Source: [Candidatus Thermochlorobacteriaceae] bacterium GBChlB
GTDB taxonomy: Bacteria > Bacteroidota > Chlorobiia > Chlorobiales > Thermochlorobacteraceae
Assembly: GCA_000724175.1 (NCBI GenBank)
Contig: JPGV01000030.1
Coordinates: forward strand, 540 to 64,539
Direction of reading: 5' to 3'
DNA: 64,000 nt
Of this stretch, positions 44,625 to 53,960 are shown in pieces (positions within the stretch are counted from its first letter, which is position 1; every line of letters begins with the position of its first letter). Position numbers and translations under genes: made by a program. The notes beneath the pieces are model-generated. The model was given only the letters and a program-made list of their open reading frames with translations, did not search any database and was not told the DNA's origin.

Positions 44625-45509
44625 CTAAAAATCTACAAATAAACCAAACGAGCTAATATCGACGCGCTCGCCGATATACATTCCGCGCCATGAGAGACCC
44701 GATGCGTAATTATAGGCGACCCTGACGCCGCGCGCTCCAAACACGCCTGTCTTGACGCCAAGTTGAATGCTGGTTGTGCCGCCGTAGCCTTCGGAGCGCT
44801 CCAACTCCCAGCGCCAAACGGGGGACAAGCGAAAATCAATCGCAAGAAAAGGATAAAGTCCCGAAAGCGGCACGCTCGGCGCATAAAGTTCAATGCCCGA
44901 TTGAAACGACTGCGGCGCAATGTTCGAGGGCAGCGTGTTGAACAACAGTTCATAGCCGAGATACAAGCGTCCATAATCGTTGGAGAGCGCGACGACAAGG
45001 CTAATAAATTCGCGGCTGAAGGTGAACGGACGGCGTCCGCGCCATCGGTCGCTTGCAAGGTCGAAACTGCCATCGATTAAGTGCGCCGAAATGTGCGAGA
45101 GCCTGAACCGCGCTGAAACTTCTGTCGGTAACGAAAAGAGCGGCGCAAGCGGCGCGCGGTAGCTTAGGTTGATGCCAAAAATGTAATCGGCGGCATCGAC
45201 AGGAAATTTAAAGTTCCACTCACGGCGCAGGAGCGAAAACGTGCCGAAATCGACGCCGAATGCCAATGCGGAATGTGATGCGCTGTCGAGACCTGTAAAA
45301 TCAAGGCGAGCGAGGTCGAGCGTTGCGCCGATGTCGAGTGTCAAACCGTCGTTGTTGAGATTAGGCAAAACGGCAATGCGCGTTTCTTTCGGGTCGGCAA
45401 TGAGCGGCACAAAATTCGGGCGCGATAAGTCGAAGCGAAACTGCCCAAACGCCGTCGTCGAGGTCGCATAAAAGACAGCAAGTAAAAAAGAGCGTTTGAA
45501 AAAATACAT
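44625..45509 (-). CDS. Outer-membrane protein, DUF1207-like
   Basis: A 294-residue exported protein. A signal peptide (to about residue 22, TTAFGQ) is followed by alternating beta strands: RIAVLPNLNNDGLTLDIGAT, FGVDFGTFSLLRREWNFKF, INLSYRAPLAPLFSLPTEVS, and a final VDISSFGLFVDF. The pattern and the opening PNFVPLIADPKETRIAVLPN match DUF1207 beta-barrels, whose function is unknown. The Met at 45509 is chosen; an in-frame upstream extension to 45614 lies in the repeat and is not protein-like. Confidence 0.8.
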   Translation of the reverse strand: MYFFKRSFLLAVFYATSTTAFGQFRFDLSRPNFVPLIADPKETRIAVLPNLNNDGLTLDIGATLDLARLDFTGLDSASHSALAFGVDFGTFSLLRREWNFKFPVDAADYIFGINLSYRAPLAPLFSLPTEVSARFRLSHISAHLIDGSFDLASDRWRGRRPFTFSREFISLVVALSNDYGRLYLGYELLFNTLPSNIAPQSFQSGIELYAPSVPLSGLYPFLAIDFRLSPVWRWELERSEGYGGTTSIQLGVKTGVFGARGVRVAYNYASGLSWRGMYIGERVDISSFGLFVDF

Positions 45510-45565
45510 AGCACGGCGAAAGCAGATTATACGAATAAAGAATATGCGTGAGTGGATTTCAGAAG

Positions 45566-45640
45566 TGTCATTTCGAGCGACGCGAGAAATCCATCTTCTG
45601 CGTGGATGCTGCATGATGCTTCGCGTCGTTCAGAGTGACA
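45566..45640. repeat. Imperfect palindromic intergenic repeat, copy A
   Basis: A 75-base element bounded by TGTCA and TGACA. Its arms (GTCATTTCGAGCGACGCG and CGCGTCGTTCAGAGTGAC) are imperfect inverse complements, so it can fold as a hairpin. A related copy lies at 60241-60313. It falls in the 264-base gap upstream of the DUF1207 gene. It is likely a small REP/MITE-like element. The remainder of this gap shows no gene. Confidence 0.75.
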
Positions 45641-45773
45641 AACCCTATCTTCTTCAAATGATTTTGGTATAAATCTCTGGCTCAAAAATGATTTTCTTCA
45701 TCGCAAGAAATGACGAAATAAAAAGCGACAACGCATCACGTTGTCGCCTCAAAATGAGTTATCAATCACAGGC

Positions 45774-48700
45774 TTACTTATCGCTTTTCGCTGGCTTTGG
45801 AACGGTAATGCTGAACGATTTGGAATCATCGCCGCCTTGGTCGTCCTTCACGCTAACTTGAACGGTAAATTTTCCAACGGTTGCCTCTGTCGGCGTAAAG
45901 GTAAGTTTTCCGTCGGGCGAAAGCGTCGCACCTTCCGGCAATCCCGTCGCGCTAAAGGTCAACTTGTCTTCTTTGTCTTCATCACTCGCCGTGAGTTGAA
46001 TGTCAAGTGGTTCGCCGACTTTCGCGGTGGCATCGCGTGGTTTGTCCAACTTCGGCTTCCGATTAAGACGCGCCACGCTTATGTCGACGCTCATTGTATC
46101 TTCCGCGCCGAATGTGTCCTTGACTTTGAATTGAACGGTGTAACTGCCGCGCTGACCAAAGTCGGGCGTCCATGAAAATGTATTTCGGTCGTAGCTCGCG
46201 CCAGTCGGAAGAGACGAGGCTTCATAAACAAGTTTGCCTTTGTCTTCTTTGTCTTCATCGTTGGCGACGACTTTGAACGAAATTTTTTCTTTTTCTTTGG
46301 CTTGCACGGCGGCGATGCGTTCAAACTTCGGGCGATACGGCACACGAATCGTGAAGGCTTGTGCGTCTGAGCCGTCCATGTCGTCTTTCACCGTCGCTTG
46401 CACGCTGAAGGAACCGCTGTTCGCTTCGGTCGGCGTAAAGGTAAGTTTCCCGTCGGGAGAAAGCGTTGCGCCTTGCGGCAAACCCGTCGCGCTAAAGGTC
46501 AACTTGTCTTCCTTGTCCTCATCACTTGCGGTAAGCGACAAGTTAAGCGGTTCGCCAATTTTGACGACGACGTCCTTCGGCTTGTCCAATTTCGGTTTGC
46601 GATTGAGCCGCGTTACCGTAACGAATGACGTGAGCGTATCCTCCGCGCCGAAGGAATCTTTCACGCGAAAGAGAATGCCATAAGTGCCGCGCTGACCGAA
46701 GTCGGGCGTCCATGTGAAGGTTTGCGTCGTGCGGTCGAACTGTGCACCAGTCGGCAGATTTTGAGCATCGAAAACCAACTTGCCTTTGTCCTCTTTGTCC
46801 TCGTCGGTCGCGGACAATTTGAACGAGACTTTTGATTTTTCAATCACGGTCGCATTCTCAGCTTTGGCGAGTTTCGGCGCGCGGTTGACATTGGCAATGG
46901 TAACAACGCCGGTCTTGGTGTCTTTCAACCCATCGCCGTCAACGACTGTATATGTAACGCGATATGTGCCAGATTGCTCAAAGGTGGGTTTCCATGAGAA
47001 TGTCTTGCCGTCGAATGTGGCGCCTTCGGGCAGATTGTCCGCCGAGATTTTTAGGCGTGTGGAGTCCTCGACATCAGGGTCCGTTGCCTTAATTTCAAAG
47101 GTGAGAAGGGCGTCTTCATTGCCTGTTGCTTCGGCAATGGCGTCGAGCTTGGGCGGACGGTTGAGTCCGCTGACCGTAATAGCGGCGCGTTCTGTCGCTG
47201 TAAGCGGCGTGCCATCAATGCCTGTGTCTGTTGCCTTAAAGACCACAGTGTAGTCGCCTGATTGGTCGAAGTCGGGCTTCCATGAAAAGGTGCGTGTCTT
47301 CGGGTCGAACTGTGCGCCACGCGGCAGGCTATCGGCAGTATAGACAAGTTTATCGCGGTCTTCCGCATCTGGGTCGCTGGCGCTCACGGTGAACGAGAGT
47401 TGCGCATTTTCTTTGACCGTCTTGGCAGCAATCGGCGCGAAAACTGGCGGGCGATTTTTTTGTTTGACGGTGATGGCAACCGTCATTGTGTCGCGTAATA
47501 GCTTGGTGCTTGGCGCAAATTTTGTATCAAGACCTTGGTCGAGAACCTCGAACTTGGCGCTGTATTCGCCTGCCTGCGTGAAGTCGGGCTTCCAAGTAAA
47601 CTTGCGCGTTGCGGGGTCGAAGGTTGCGCCTTTGGGAAGCGAGAGTTGTTTGTAGGTTAATTTGCCGTCGTCTTCTTTGTCCGGGTCGGTTGCCGCAATT
47701 TCAAAACTGCCGTCGGTGTCTTCGGTGAATGTCTGTTTTTCCAAGCGCGTAAAGGCGGGCGGCAGATTGACATTATCGACGCGAATCGACATAAACTTGG
47801 AGTCAGTCTTTGCGCCGCGCCCGTCGGTGTTGGCATCGAGAACTGTAAAGAGGACGCGATAGTCGCCGGCTTGGGTGTAGTCGGGCGTCCAAGTCAGGGT
47901 GCGCGTTTTTGGGTCGAACTGTGCGCCACGCGGCAAACTGTCAGCAGCGTAGGTGAGCTTTCCGTTGTCTTCCGCATCGGGGTCTGTGCCTTCTGGAATG
48001 ACGACTTTCAGTTCTTTATTTTCAAGCGTGAGTTGCGCTTTAAGTTCGGGCAGTGCGGGTGCGCGATTGACATGCGCGACCGTAATTTTCATCGGCAGTT
48101 CGCTGACGAGTGAATCGGGCGTGAGCTCTTTGATGCGAACCGTAAAGTCATAAACGCCCGACTGTGTGAAACTCGGCTTCCACGTCAGCGTGCGCGAAGT
48201 GGAATTGTAAATGAGACTGTCGGGGTATTTGCCGCTCGACGAGGAGAGTGAAATGATGTCTTTATCGCCGTCAGGGTCTTTGCCTTCGAACGTATAACTG
48301 AGCGTTTGGTTTTCATCAACCGTCAGGTTTTTGACATTGGTCAAAAGCGGCGTCAAATTGAACGTGTAAATCAGAAGCCCGTTACTGTTTGTGGCGACAT
48401 AGACGGCATGGTCTGCAATCGCCATGCGCCCTAATTCGCCGACACCTTTATCGGTTTTCTCCGTTGGCTCGTCGGCGTCGTCGCCCGCAGCGAACATCTT
48501 TTTGAGGTCATAGACCGTCAGACCGCCTTTGCCGGCGCCGACAAAGAAGTAGCGCGGGTCAATTGGATAGAACGCCAAACCGCCGACATAATTTCTAAAA
48601 TTGTAGCTGAAGACCCGCTTAGGTTGATTGATGTTTTTGATATTAACGACTTCAAACCCGTTGGCAGCGTTGGCGACAAAGACAAGCGTATCTTTGGCAA

Positions 48701-49415
48701 TTGCGTAACGCACGGTGTTGACAAGGCTGCGATAGTTCGAGACAAGTTGCAGGCTTTGTGGGTTCGAGGCGTCTAAAATTCTCAATCCGCCTTCGCGGTC
48801 GCCGACGAACAGCCGTCCTGCATGGAAAGAAATGCCCCAGGCGTAAGTGAAGGGAATCGATGTGCCAGTTTCCCCGACGCGCTGCGGCTTGGCAGGATTC
48901 GACAAGCTCCATGTCTCAATGCCAGCCTTGCCAGTGGCAACGAAGAGAAAATTTTTGCCGTCGTCCATACAGAGGTCATAGGCTTCTTTCGAATTGGTCT
49001 GGAAACTTCCAGCGAGCGACGGCTTGGTTGGGTCGGAGACATCGAAGACGTCAATCCCATTGGTGTTATCGCTGACGTAGATGTAATTGCCCTTTTTAGC
49101 GATGCCGTTGGTAGGCAGCGAAATATCTTTCGTGAAGCCGAGTTGCACAGGCTTGAAGCGGTCTTTGATGTCGTAGGCGAAAAATCCGCTGGTGTTGGCA
49201 GCAAAGTAAAGCACATCGCCCTCGACAAGAACGGCGGCAATGCCGTCGCGTGCAAAAAGCGCATCGCCAACGCGCTCTAATTTGTTGAACTTAGACTGTG
49301 CCGCATCGGTATAGGCGGTGAACTGCGCTGTCGCCGAAACAGGCGACCACAGCAAGGAAAACACGGAAGCAATGCGGAGAATTTGAAGAAAAAGTGAGAT
49401 GATCGTTGGACGCAT
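45774..49415 (-). CDS. Large secreted LVIVD and Ig-like repeat protein
   Basis: A 1213-residue secreted protein. A signal peptide ends near residue 31 (SATAQF). Residues about 40-370 are LVIVD-type beta-propeller repeats (YIYVSDNTNGIDVFDVSDPT, RLFVGDREGGLRILDASNPQ). Nine Ig-like/cadherin-like repeats of about 95 residues follow, each starting N-R-x-P and carrying TDPDxED or SDEDKED, G-A-x-x-x-x-x-x-TxTWxPD. The last four form two nearly identical pairs, so part of the gene was recently duplicated. No C-terminal sorting signal is seen. Likely a surface or matrix adhesin binding calcium through its acidic motifs. It stands alone. Confidence 0.9.
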   Translation of the reverse strand: MRPTIISLFLQILRIASVFSLLWSPVSATAQFTAYTDAAQSKFNKLERVGDALFARDGIAAVLVEGDVLYFAANTSGFFAYDIKDRFKPVQLGFTKDISLPTNGIAKKGNYIYVSDNTNGIDVFDVSDPTKPSLAGSFQTNSKEAYDLCMDDGKNFLFVATGKAGIETWSLSNPAKPQRVGETGTSIPFTYAWGISFHAGRLFVGDREGGLRILDASNPQSLQLVSNYRSLVNTVRYAIAKDTLVFVANAANGFEVVNIKNINQPKRVFSYNFRNYVGGLAFYPIDPRYFFVGAGKGGLTVYDLKKMFAAGDDADEPTEKTDKGVGELGRMAIADHAVYVATNSNGLLIYTFNLTPLLTNVKNLTVDENQTLSYTFEGKDPDGDKDIISLSSSSGKYPDSLIYNSTSRTLTWKPSFTQSGVYDFTVRIKELTPDSLVSELPMKITVAHVNRAPALPELKAQLTLENKELKVVIPEGTDPDAEDNGKLTYAADSLPRGAQFDPKTRTLTWTPDYTQAGDYRVLFTVLDANTDGRGAKTDSKFMSIRVDNVNLPPAFTRLEKQTFTEDTDGSFEIAATDPDKEDDGKLTYKQLSLPKGATFDPATRKFTWKPDFTQAGEYSAKFEVLDQGLDTKFAPSTKLLRDTMTVAITVKQKNRPPVFAPIAAKTVKENAQLSFTVSASDPDAEDRDKLVYTADSLPRGAQFDPKTRTFSWKPDFDQSGDYTVVFKATDTGIDGTPLTATERAAITVSGLNRPPKLDAIAEATGNEDALLTFEIKATDPDVEDSTRLKISADNLPEGATFDGKTFSWKPTFEQSGTYRVTYTVVDGDGLKDTKTGVVTIANVNRAPKLAKAENATVIEKSKVSFKLSATDEDKEDKGKLVFDAQNLPTGAQFDRTTQTFTWTPDFGQRGTYGILFRVKDSFGAEDTLTSFVTVTRLNRKPKLDKPKDVVVKIGEPLNLSLTASDEDKEDKLTFSATGLPQGATLSPDGKLTFTPTEANSGSFSVQATVKDDMDGSDAQAFTIRVPYRPKFERIAAVQAKEKEKISFKVVANDEDKEDKGKLVYEASSLPTGASYDRNTFSWTPDFGQRGSYTVQFKVKDTFGAEDTMSVDISVARLNRKPKLDKPRDATAKVGEPLDIQLTASDEDKEDKLTFSATGLPEGATLSPDGKLTFTPTEATVGKFTVQVSVKDDQGGDDSKSFSITVPKPAKSDK

Positions 49416-49566
49416 TTTGGTATTAAGAGTGAGTTTTTGAATCCCTATTTTTGGGAACGCCGTTTTGAACCGGGTGGAAACATGTCGGACTAAAACGCTT
49501 GACCAAAAAATTGCAGCGCAAATTTACAAAATTTGACCCGCTTTGCAACGTTAATTTCTTGTAATC

Positions 49567-51429
49567 GTGACGAACTACACCGAAAAAAAGACGCGCTGTG
49601 AGCTAAGTTGGGTAATTCAAGTTCTGATTTTGATGATTTTTTTAGTCAGTTTCGCCGGTCAATCTGTGTGGGCGCAGCCGGTTACGCCGCCGCTCTTAAA
49701 AGCCATACGCGTTTACGGCTTGCGCGACCTGCCCGAAAGAGACGCGCAAAAAATGTTCACTCTGAACGCTCCGTTGGACTCTGCGGCGCTCTCGGAACGC
49801 TTGGAACGCCTCGTGAAAGCTGCGCAACGGATGGGATTTTACGACTGCCGCATCGACAGCGTCCGAAAATTTTTATCCGCCGATTCCGCCGACCTCTCGC
49901 TCGAGGTGTATTTTTTCGAAGGCAAACCCTACCAACTCTCTGAAATTGAGTTTCGCGGCAACCGCTTGTTCGCCGCCGACGAGCTCAAGCAAACTCTGGC
50001 AACGCGCGAGGGTGAGGCGCTCGACAGCGAAACGCTCGAGAAAGATTTGGACGACCTCTTGAACCGATACGAGCAACTCGGACGACCGTTTGCCAAAATC
50101 ACAACAGGCGATGTCGACCTTATTCCGCCCAAAAAAGACGACGAGCCGCCAACGCTGAAACTAACGATCGACATTGACGAAGGCCGCATCGTGAAAATCA
50201 CTGGTTTTGCCGTTTCGGGTAATGTAACAACGCAGCCCGATGTCCTGACGCGCGAACTGCCAATTGCCGTCGGCGACCTCTTCAACAGCGAAAAATTCTC
50301 TCAAATCAAATCGCGTCTGGAACGGCTTGGGCTGTTCGAAAAAGTAGGCGCGCCAGAACTCGTCGTCTTACAGCCGAAAGGCGCGGCGTGGCAACCAAAC
50401 GATACAATTCAGGGCGTCATAAAACTCTCGATTACCGAAGGCAACACGAATACTTTCGACGGCGTTGTCGGCTATCAGCCGCCGCTCACGCCCAACGATG
50501 AAGGGTTCTTTACGGGACTTGTGAACATTTCCTTACGAAATCTGTTTGGGTCGGGGCGCAAGCTCGCTGTGCGATGGGTGCGACCGAACAATCCAACGCA
50601 GGAACTGCGATTGAACTATCAAGAGCCTTGGCTATTCGGCGTGCCGCTAACGATAACGCTGGACTTGATGCAGCTCAAACAAGACTCATCGTTTTCACAA
50701 TTACAGTTAGGTGCGGTGGCGCAGTATCGCTTATCGCAGAATTTATTTTTGACAGGCGTCGTGCAGCGCGAAAGCATCAACCCGATTTTCGAGGGCGCGC
50801 CACGCCTTGAACCCGTGTTGCAAAGTGCGGTAACGCTCACAGGGCTCGGCATGCTATACGACTCGCGCGACTATATCCCGAATCCGACGTCAGGACTGCT
50901 CTTTCGAAACGATTACCGCATCGGCACGAAGAGCATTGCGGCGAGCGACTCAATTTTAGCGGTATATCAATTTCAACCGAATGTGGTGCAGCAGCGCGTC
51001 TTGGTCGAGGCGGAATTTTATCAGCAAACGTTTCGTCGGCACGTGATTGCGCTGCGGGCGTTTGGGCAAGCGATACTTGCGTCGGAAATTCAGTTTGCGG
51101 ATTTATTTCGGTTCGGCGGCGCGCAGACCTTGCGCGGCTACCGCGAGCAGCAATTTCTGGCCTCGCGCTATGCGTTCTCGAATTTGGAATATCGAGTGTT
51201 GCTGTCGCAAAATGCGTTTGCGTTTCTCTTTTGGGATGTGGGCTATTTCTACAAAGCGCCGAATCCGCTCAACGCGCTCGACGGCGTGCGTGAAGGCTGG
51301 CGCAACGGCTTCGGGCTGGGCGCAAGAATCGATACGCCGCTTGGCATCGTTGGCGTCAGCTACGCACTCGGCGAAGGCGACACCATTTTGCGCGGCAAAG
51401 TGCATTTCAATTTGATTAACCAATTTTAA
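49567..51429 (+). CDS. Omp85-family outer-membrane protein (BamA/TamA-like)
   Basis: A 620-residue protein. A signal peptide (to about residue 37) is followed by POTRA domains (IRVYGLRDLPERDAQKMFTL, EIEFRGNRLFAADELKQTLA, ITGFAVSGNVTTQPDVLTRE) and a 16-strand-type barrel. The Omp85 loop motif is GGAQTLRGYREQQF and the C-terminus ends in FNLINQF. Omp85 proteins insert or export other proteins through the outer membrane. Length suits TamA or a second BamA. The start codon is GTG at 49567. The stop overlaps the convergent carotenoid gene by four bases. Confidence 0.9.
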   Translation: MTNYTEKKTRCELSWVIQVLILMIFLVSFAGQSVWAQPVTPPLLKAIRVYGLRDLPERDAQKMFTLNAPLDSAALSERLERLVKAAQRMGFYDCRIDSVRKFLSADSADLSLEVYFFEGKPYQLSEIEFRGNRLFAADELKQTLATREGEALDSETLEKDLDDLLNRYEQLGRPFAKITTGDVDLIPPKKDDEPPTLKLTIDIDEGRIVKITGFAVSGNVTTQPDVLTRELPIAVGDLFNSEKFSQIKSRLERLGLFEKVGAPELVVLQPKGAAWQPNDTIQGVIKLSITEGNTNTFDGVVGYQPPLTPNDEGFFTGLVNISLRNLFGSGRKLAVRWVRPNNPTQELRLNYQEPWLFGVPLTITLDLMQLKQDSSFSQLQLGAVAQYRLSQNLFLTGVVQRESINPIFEGAPRLEPVLQSAVTLTGLGMLYDSRDYIPNPTSGLLFRNDYRIGTKSIAASDSILAVYQFQPNVVQQRVLVEAEFYQQTFRRHVIALRAFGQAILASEIQFADLFRFGGAQTLRGYREQQFLASRYAFSNLEYRVLLSQNAFAFLFWDVGYFYKAPNPLNALDGVREGWRNGFGLGARIDTPLGIVGVSYALGEGDTILRGKVHFNLINQF

Positions 51430-52907
51430 CGCGCGCCAAAATCTTCCATCAATAACTCGGCAGCAAATTTGCCTGAAAGCGTAACCATCGGCGTTCCGCC
51501 GCCTGGATGCGCGCTGCCACTTGCAAGGTAAAGCCCTTTGACATACGGCGAGCGATTTTTTGGGCGCAGAAACGCTGCACTTTTCGTGTTCGACGAAACG
51601 CCGTAAATCGAGCCGCGATTCGCATTGAAGCGTGCCTTTAAATCGAGCGGCGTCAAGATACGCTCGAACTCAATATGCCTGTCGAGGTCGGTAAATCCAA
51701 GCGTTTTCAGGCGGCTAATGACCAAATCCCGATACGCTTGCTTGTGTAAGTTCCAATCGTAAGCCTCAGATAGATACGGCGCGTTAATGAGGACAAACCA
51801 ATTTTCTTTTCCGCTCGGCGCTTGCCCAGTGTCAGTCTTCGATGAAATCGAGATGTAAATCGTTGGCTCCGTCGGCGGGAGTTGTCGGGAAAAAATATCA
51901 TTGAATTCGTTTTCGTAATCGCTCGAAAAGAAAATGTTGTGATGCGAAAGTTCTGGATGGATTTTCGACACACCTAAGCACAAAACAAAGCCCGAACATG
52001 AGGCGTCCAATTTGCTTGCGGCGCGCGCGGCAGCAGGTGCAGCGCCGTTCAAAAGCTGTTCGTAGGTATGCACCGCGTCGTCGTTGGAAACAATCGCATC
52101 GCAACGCGCCTCGCTGCCGTTGGTAAATTTTACGCCGACCGCCCGACCGTTTTCAATGAGGATTTGCGCCACGTCCATATTGAACTGGAATGTTACGCCC
52201 AAGTCTTCCGCGAGCCGTTGATAGGCTCTGGCGAGTTCATACACGCCGCCCTTGACATAAAATCCGCCGTAGTAAAGTTCAACGAAAGGAATCACATTGA
52301 GCGTTGCGGGCGCAAGGTAAGGCGATGAGCCGACATAAGTTGGAAAGCGGTCAAGAAATTGAACGAAGCGTTTGTCGCTGAAAAACTTGGCGTTGCTATT
52401 GTGCGCGGTCGAGAGCGCATCTATCGAGAGCAAATCGAGCGGATTGGTCTTGAGCAGCCGCGCGAAACTGAACGGATTGAAAATAAAGTTCTCCGCCGTC
52501 GCGTCGTAAATTTTTTTCGCATACTGAAAATAGCGTTCAAATCGGTCGCGCTCGGTCGGAAACACGTCGGCGATTTCGCGCCGAAGTCGGTCTAAGTTGC
52601 AGTAAGCGGTGAAGCGCGAGCCGTCGGGATAAAAATACTTGCAAGAGGCTTCGAGCGGCAGAAGCGTCAGGTAATCGGAAAGGCGTTTGCCAACTTTTTG
52701 GAAGAGGTCTTCAAAAACGAAGGGCATGGTGAGCAGCGTCGGACCAGTATCGAAGCGGTAGCCGTTCTCGGAGACGATTTCCTGCATTTTTCCACCAACA
52801 GCGGCGTTGCGTTCAAACACCGCTACCTCGAAGCCCTTGTGCGACAAATGAATTGCGGCGGCAAGCCCGCCCAGCCCTGCGCCGACCACGATGACTTTTT
52901 TAGGCAT
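51426..52907 (-). CDS. CrtI-family carotenoid (phytoene) desaturase
   Basis: A 493-residue flavoprotein with the dinucleotide motif VVGAGLGGLAAAIHLSHKG at the N-terminus, FERNAAVGGKMQE, FDTGPTLLTMPFVFEDLF, and the C-terminal family signature GLYLASGSAHPGGGTPMVTL. It oxidises a linear carotenoid or isoprenoid precursor to introduce double bonds. The exact step (CrtI, CrtD, CrtN or CrtO-like) is not decided by sequence alone. The ABC membrane-domain gene lies 23 bases upstream on the same strand, so they are likely cotranscribed. Confidence 0.93.
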   Translation of the reverse strand: MPKKVIVVGAGLGGLAAAIHLSHKGFEVAVFERNAAVGGKMQEIVSENGYRFDTGPTLLTMPFVFEDLFQKVGKRLSDYLTLLPLEASCKYFYPDGSRFTAYCNLDRLRREIADVFPTERDRFERYFQYAKKIYDATAENFIFNPFSFARLLKTNPLDLLSIDALSTAHNSNAKFFSDKRFVQFLDRFPTYVGSSPYLAPATLNVIPFVELYYGGFYVKGGVYELARAYQRLAEDLGVTFQFNMDVAQILIENGRAVGVKFTNGSEARCDAIVSNDDAVHTYEQLLNGAAPAAARAASKLDASCSGFVLCLGVSKIHPELSHHNIFFSSDYENEFNDIFSRQLPPTEPTIYISISSKTDTGQAPSGKENWFVLINAPYLSEAYDWNLHKQAYRDLVISRLKTLGFTDLDRHIEFERILTPLDLKARFNANRGSIYGVSSNTKSAAFLRPKNRSPYVKGLYLASGSAHPGGGTPMVTLSGKFAAELLMEDFGAR

Positions 52908-52930
52908 AATGATTAGTCGACATAAATTCG

Positions 52931-53833
52931 TTAGGATAAAATTTCCTCCGTAAGGCGCACGGGTTCGGTATCATCGGCTTTCATTCGTGCCGAAATCTCT
53001 TTGATGGAAGTCCAGCTCTCCATCAACTCGGGCAAGTATTCCGACGAACTCACGAACGTCCAGAGGTAAGCGACAATGGAGTAAATATCGCCCGTTGTAA
53101 AATCGTTCAGGTCGATGGAAATATACAGCACCACGAGAAAGACCAGCAGCAACACCCCGCGCATAATGCTGAAATTAAACGCACCCCAGTTGGCAATTTT
53201 CTGATGCGCCGCTGCCGTGTCCTGAAAATACGCCCGAATTTTATCGAGGTCGCCCGAGCTGAACACATCATAAATTCCCTCGAAACGGTCGTGTAGGTCT
53301 TTTTGATGATGAATCACCTTTTGATTATACAGTTGATTAACAAACGTAAGCGGCACAACGATGGCGAAGCAGGCGAGCGAGATACGCCAATCGAACAGAT
53401 ACAGCGCAATCGTTGCGCCGATGATGGCAATCAACTGCTCCAAAATTTCAGGAAAGCGGTATTGCAGAAACGTGATGTATTCGTATGAAAGCTGTGCGCG
53501 GGCAGCAGTTTTGGACGTGTTGTGTCCAAGCAACTTCGAGTGATTCGACACGTCGGAGGCGATTTGCACATACATCTTCCAAAAAATTTTCTGGTCAATG
53601 ATGCGCCGTGCTGCGCCTGTACCGGAGTTCAGAGCATAGACGGCAATCCAAATCGCGATGGGCAGAAACCGCGACTCGGGATGTGCGTCGCCGCTCGCTG
53701 TGTTGATGAACGCATCAATAACATTTCCGAAAATGCTTGGCTCCATAATCCAAGCGATGTTCTCGACCACCACGAGCGATGTGGTGATAAAGATACCAGT
53801 CTTGAACCGAGTAATCAGGTCGCGCAGCTGCAT
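52931..53833 (-). CDS. ABC-type six-transmembrane domain protein without ATPase
   Basis: A 300-residue membrane protein matching the six-helix exporter domain (ABC_membrane_3 type): GIFITTSLVVVENIAWIMEP, then LEQLIAIIGATIALYLFDWR, and a final GVLLLVFLVVLYISIDLND. There is no Walker A, signature or Walker B, and no separate ATPase beside it, so it cannot hydrolyse ATP. The protein looks complete rather than truncated. Adjacent to the CrtI-like gene, it may bind or move a lipid or carotenoid. Function is inference. Confidence 0.85.
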   Translation of the reverse strand: MQLRDLITRFKTGIFITTSLVVVENIAWIMEPSIFGNVIDAFINTASGDAHPESRFLPIAIWIAVYALNSGTGAARRIIDQKIFWKMYVQIASDVSNHSKLLGHNTSKTAARAQLSYEYITFLQYRFPEILEQLIAIIGATIALYLFDWRISLACFAIVVPLTFVNQLYNQKVIHHQKDLHDRFEGIYDVFSSGDLDKIRAYFQDTAAAHQKIANWGAFNFSIMRGVLLLVFLVVLYISIDLNDFTTGDIYSIVAYLWTFVSSSEYLPELMESWTSIKEISARMKADDTEPVRLTEEILS

Positions 53834-53960
53834 TGAAGAAAAAGGTAAGTCGTTAAAAGACTACTGAGAGCGAGAAAGACTACGCTGAATTAGGACAATG
53901 AGGCTTGAAAAGGTCGATTGAAATCGAGTTCAAGGCGATTTGAACGGCGTGCCGCGTTGG

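Noticed and set aside
45774-49415. Type IX secretion sorting domain on the large Ig-like protein
   Set aside because: The C-terminus ends in KSFSITVPKPAKSDK with no conserved sorting motif.
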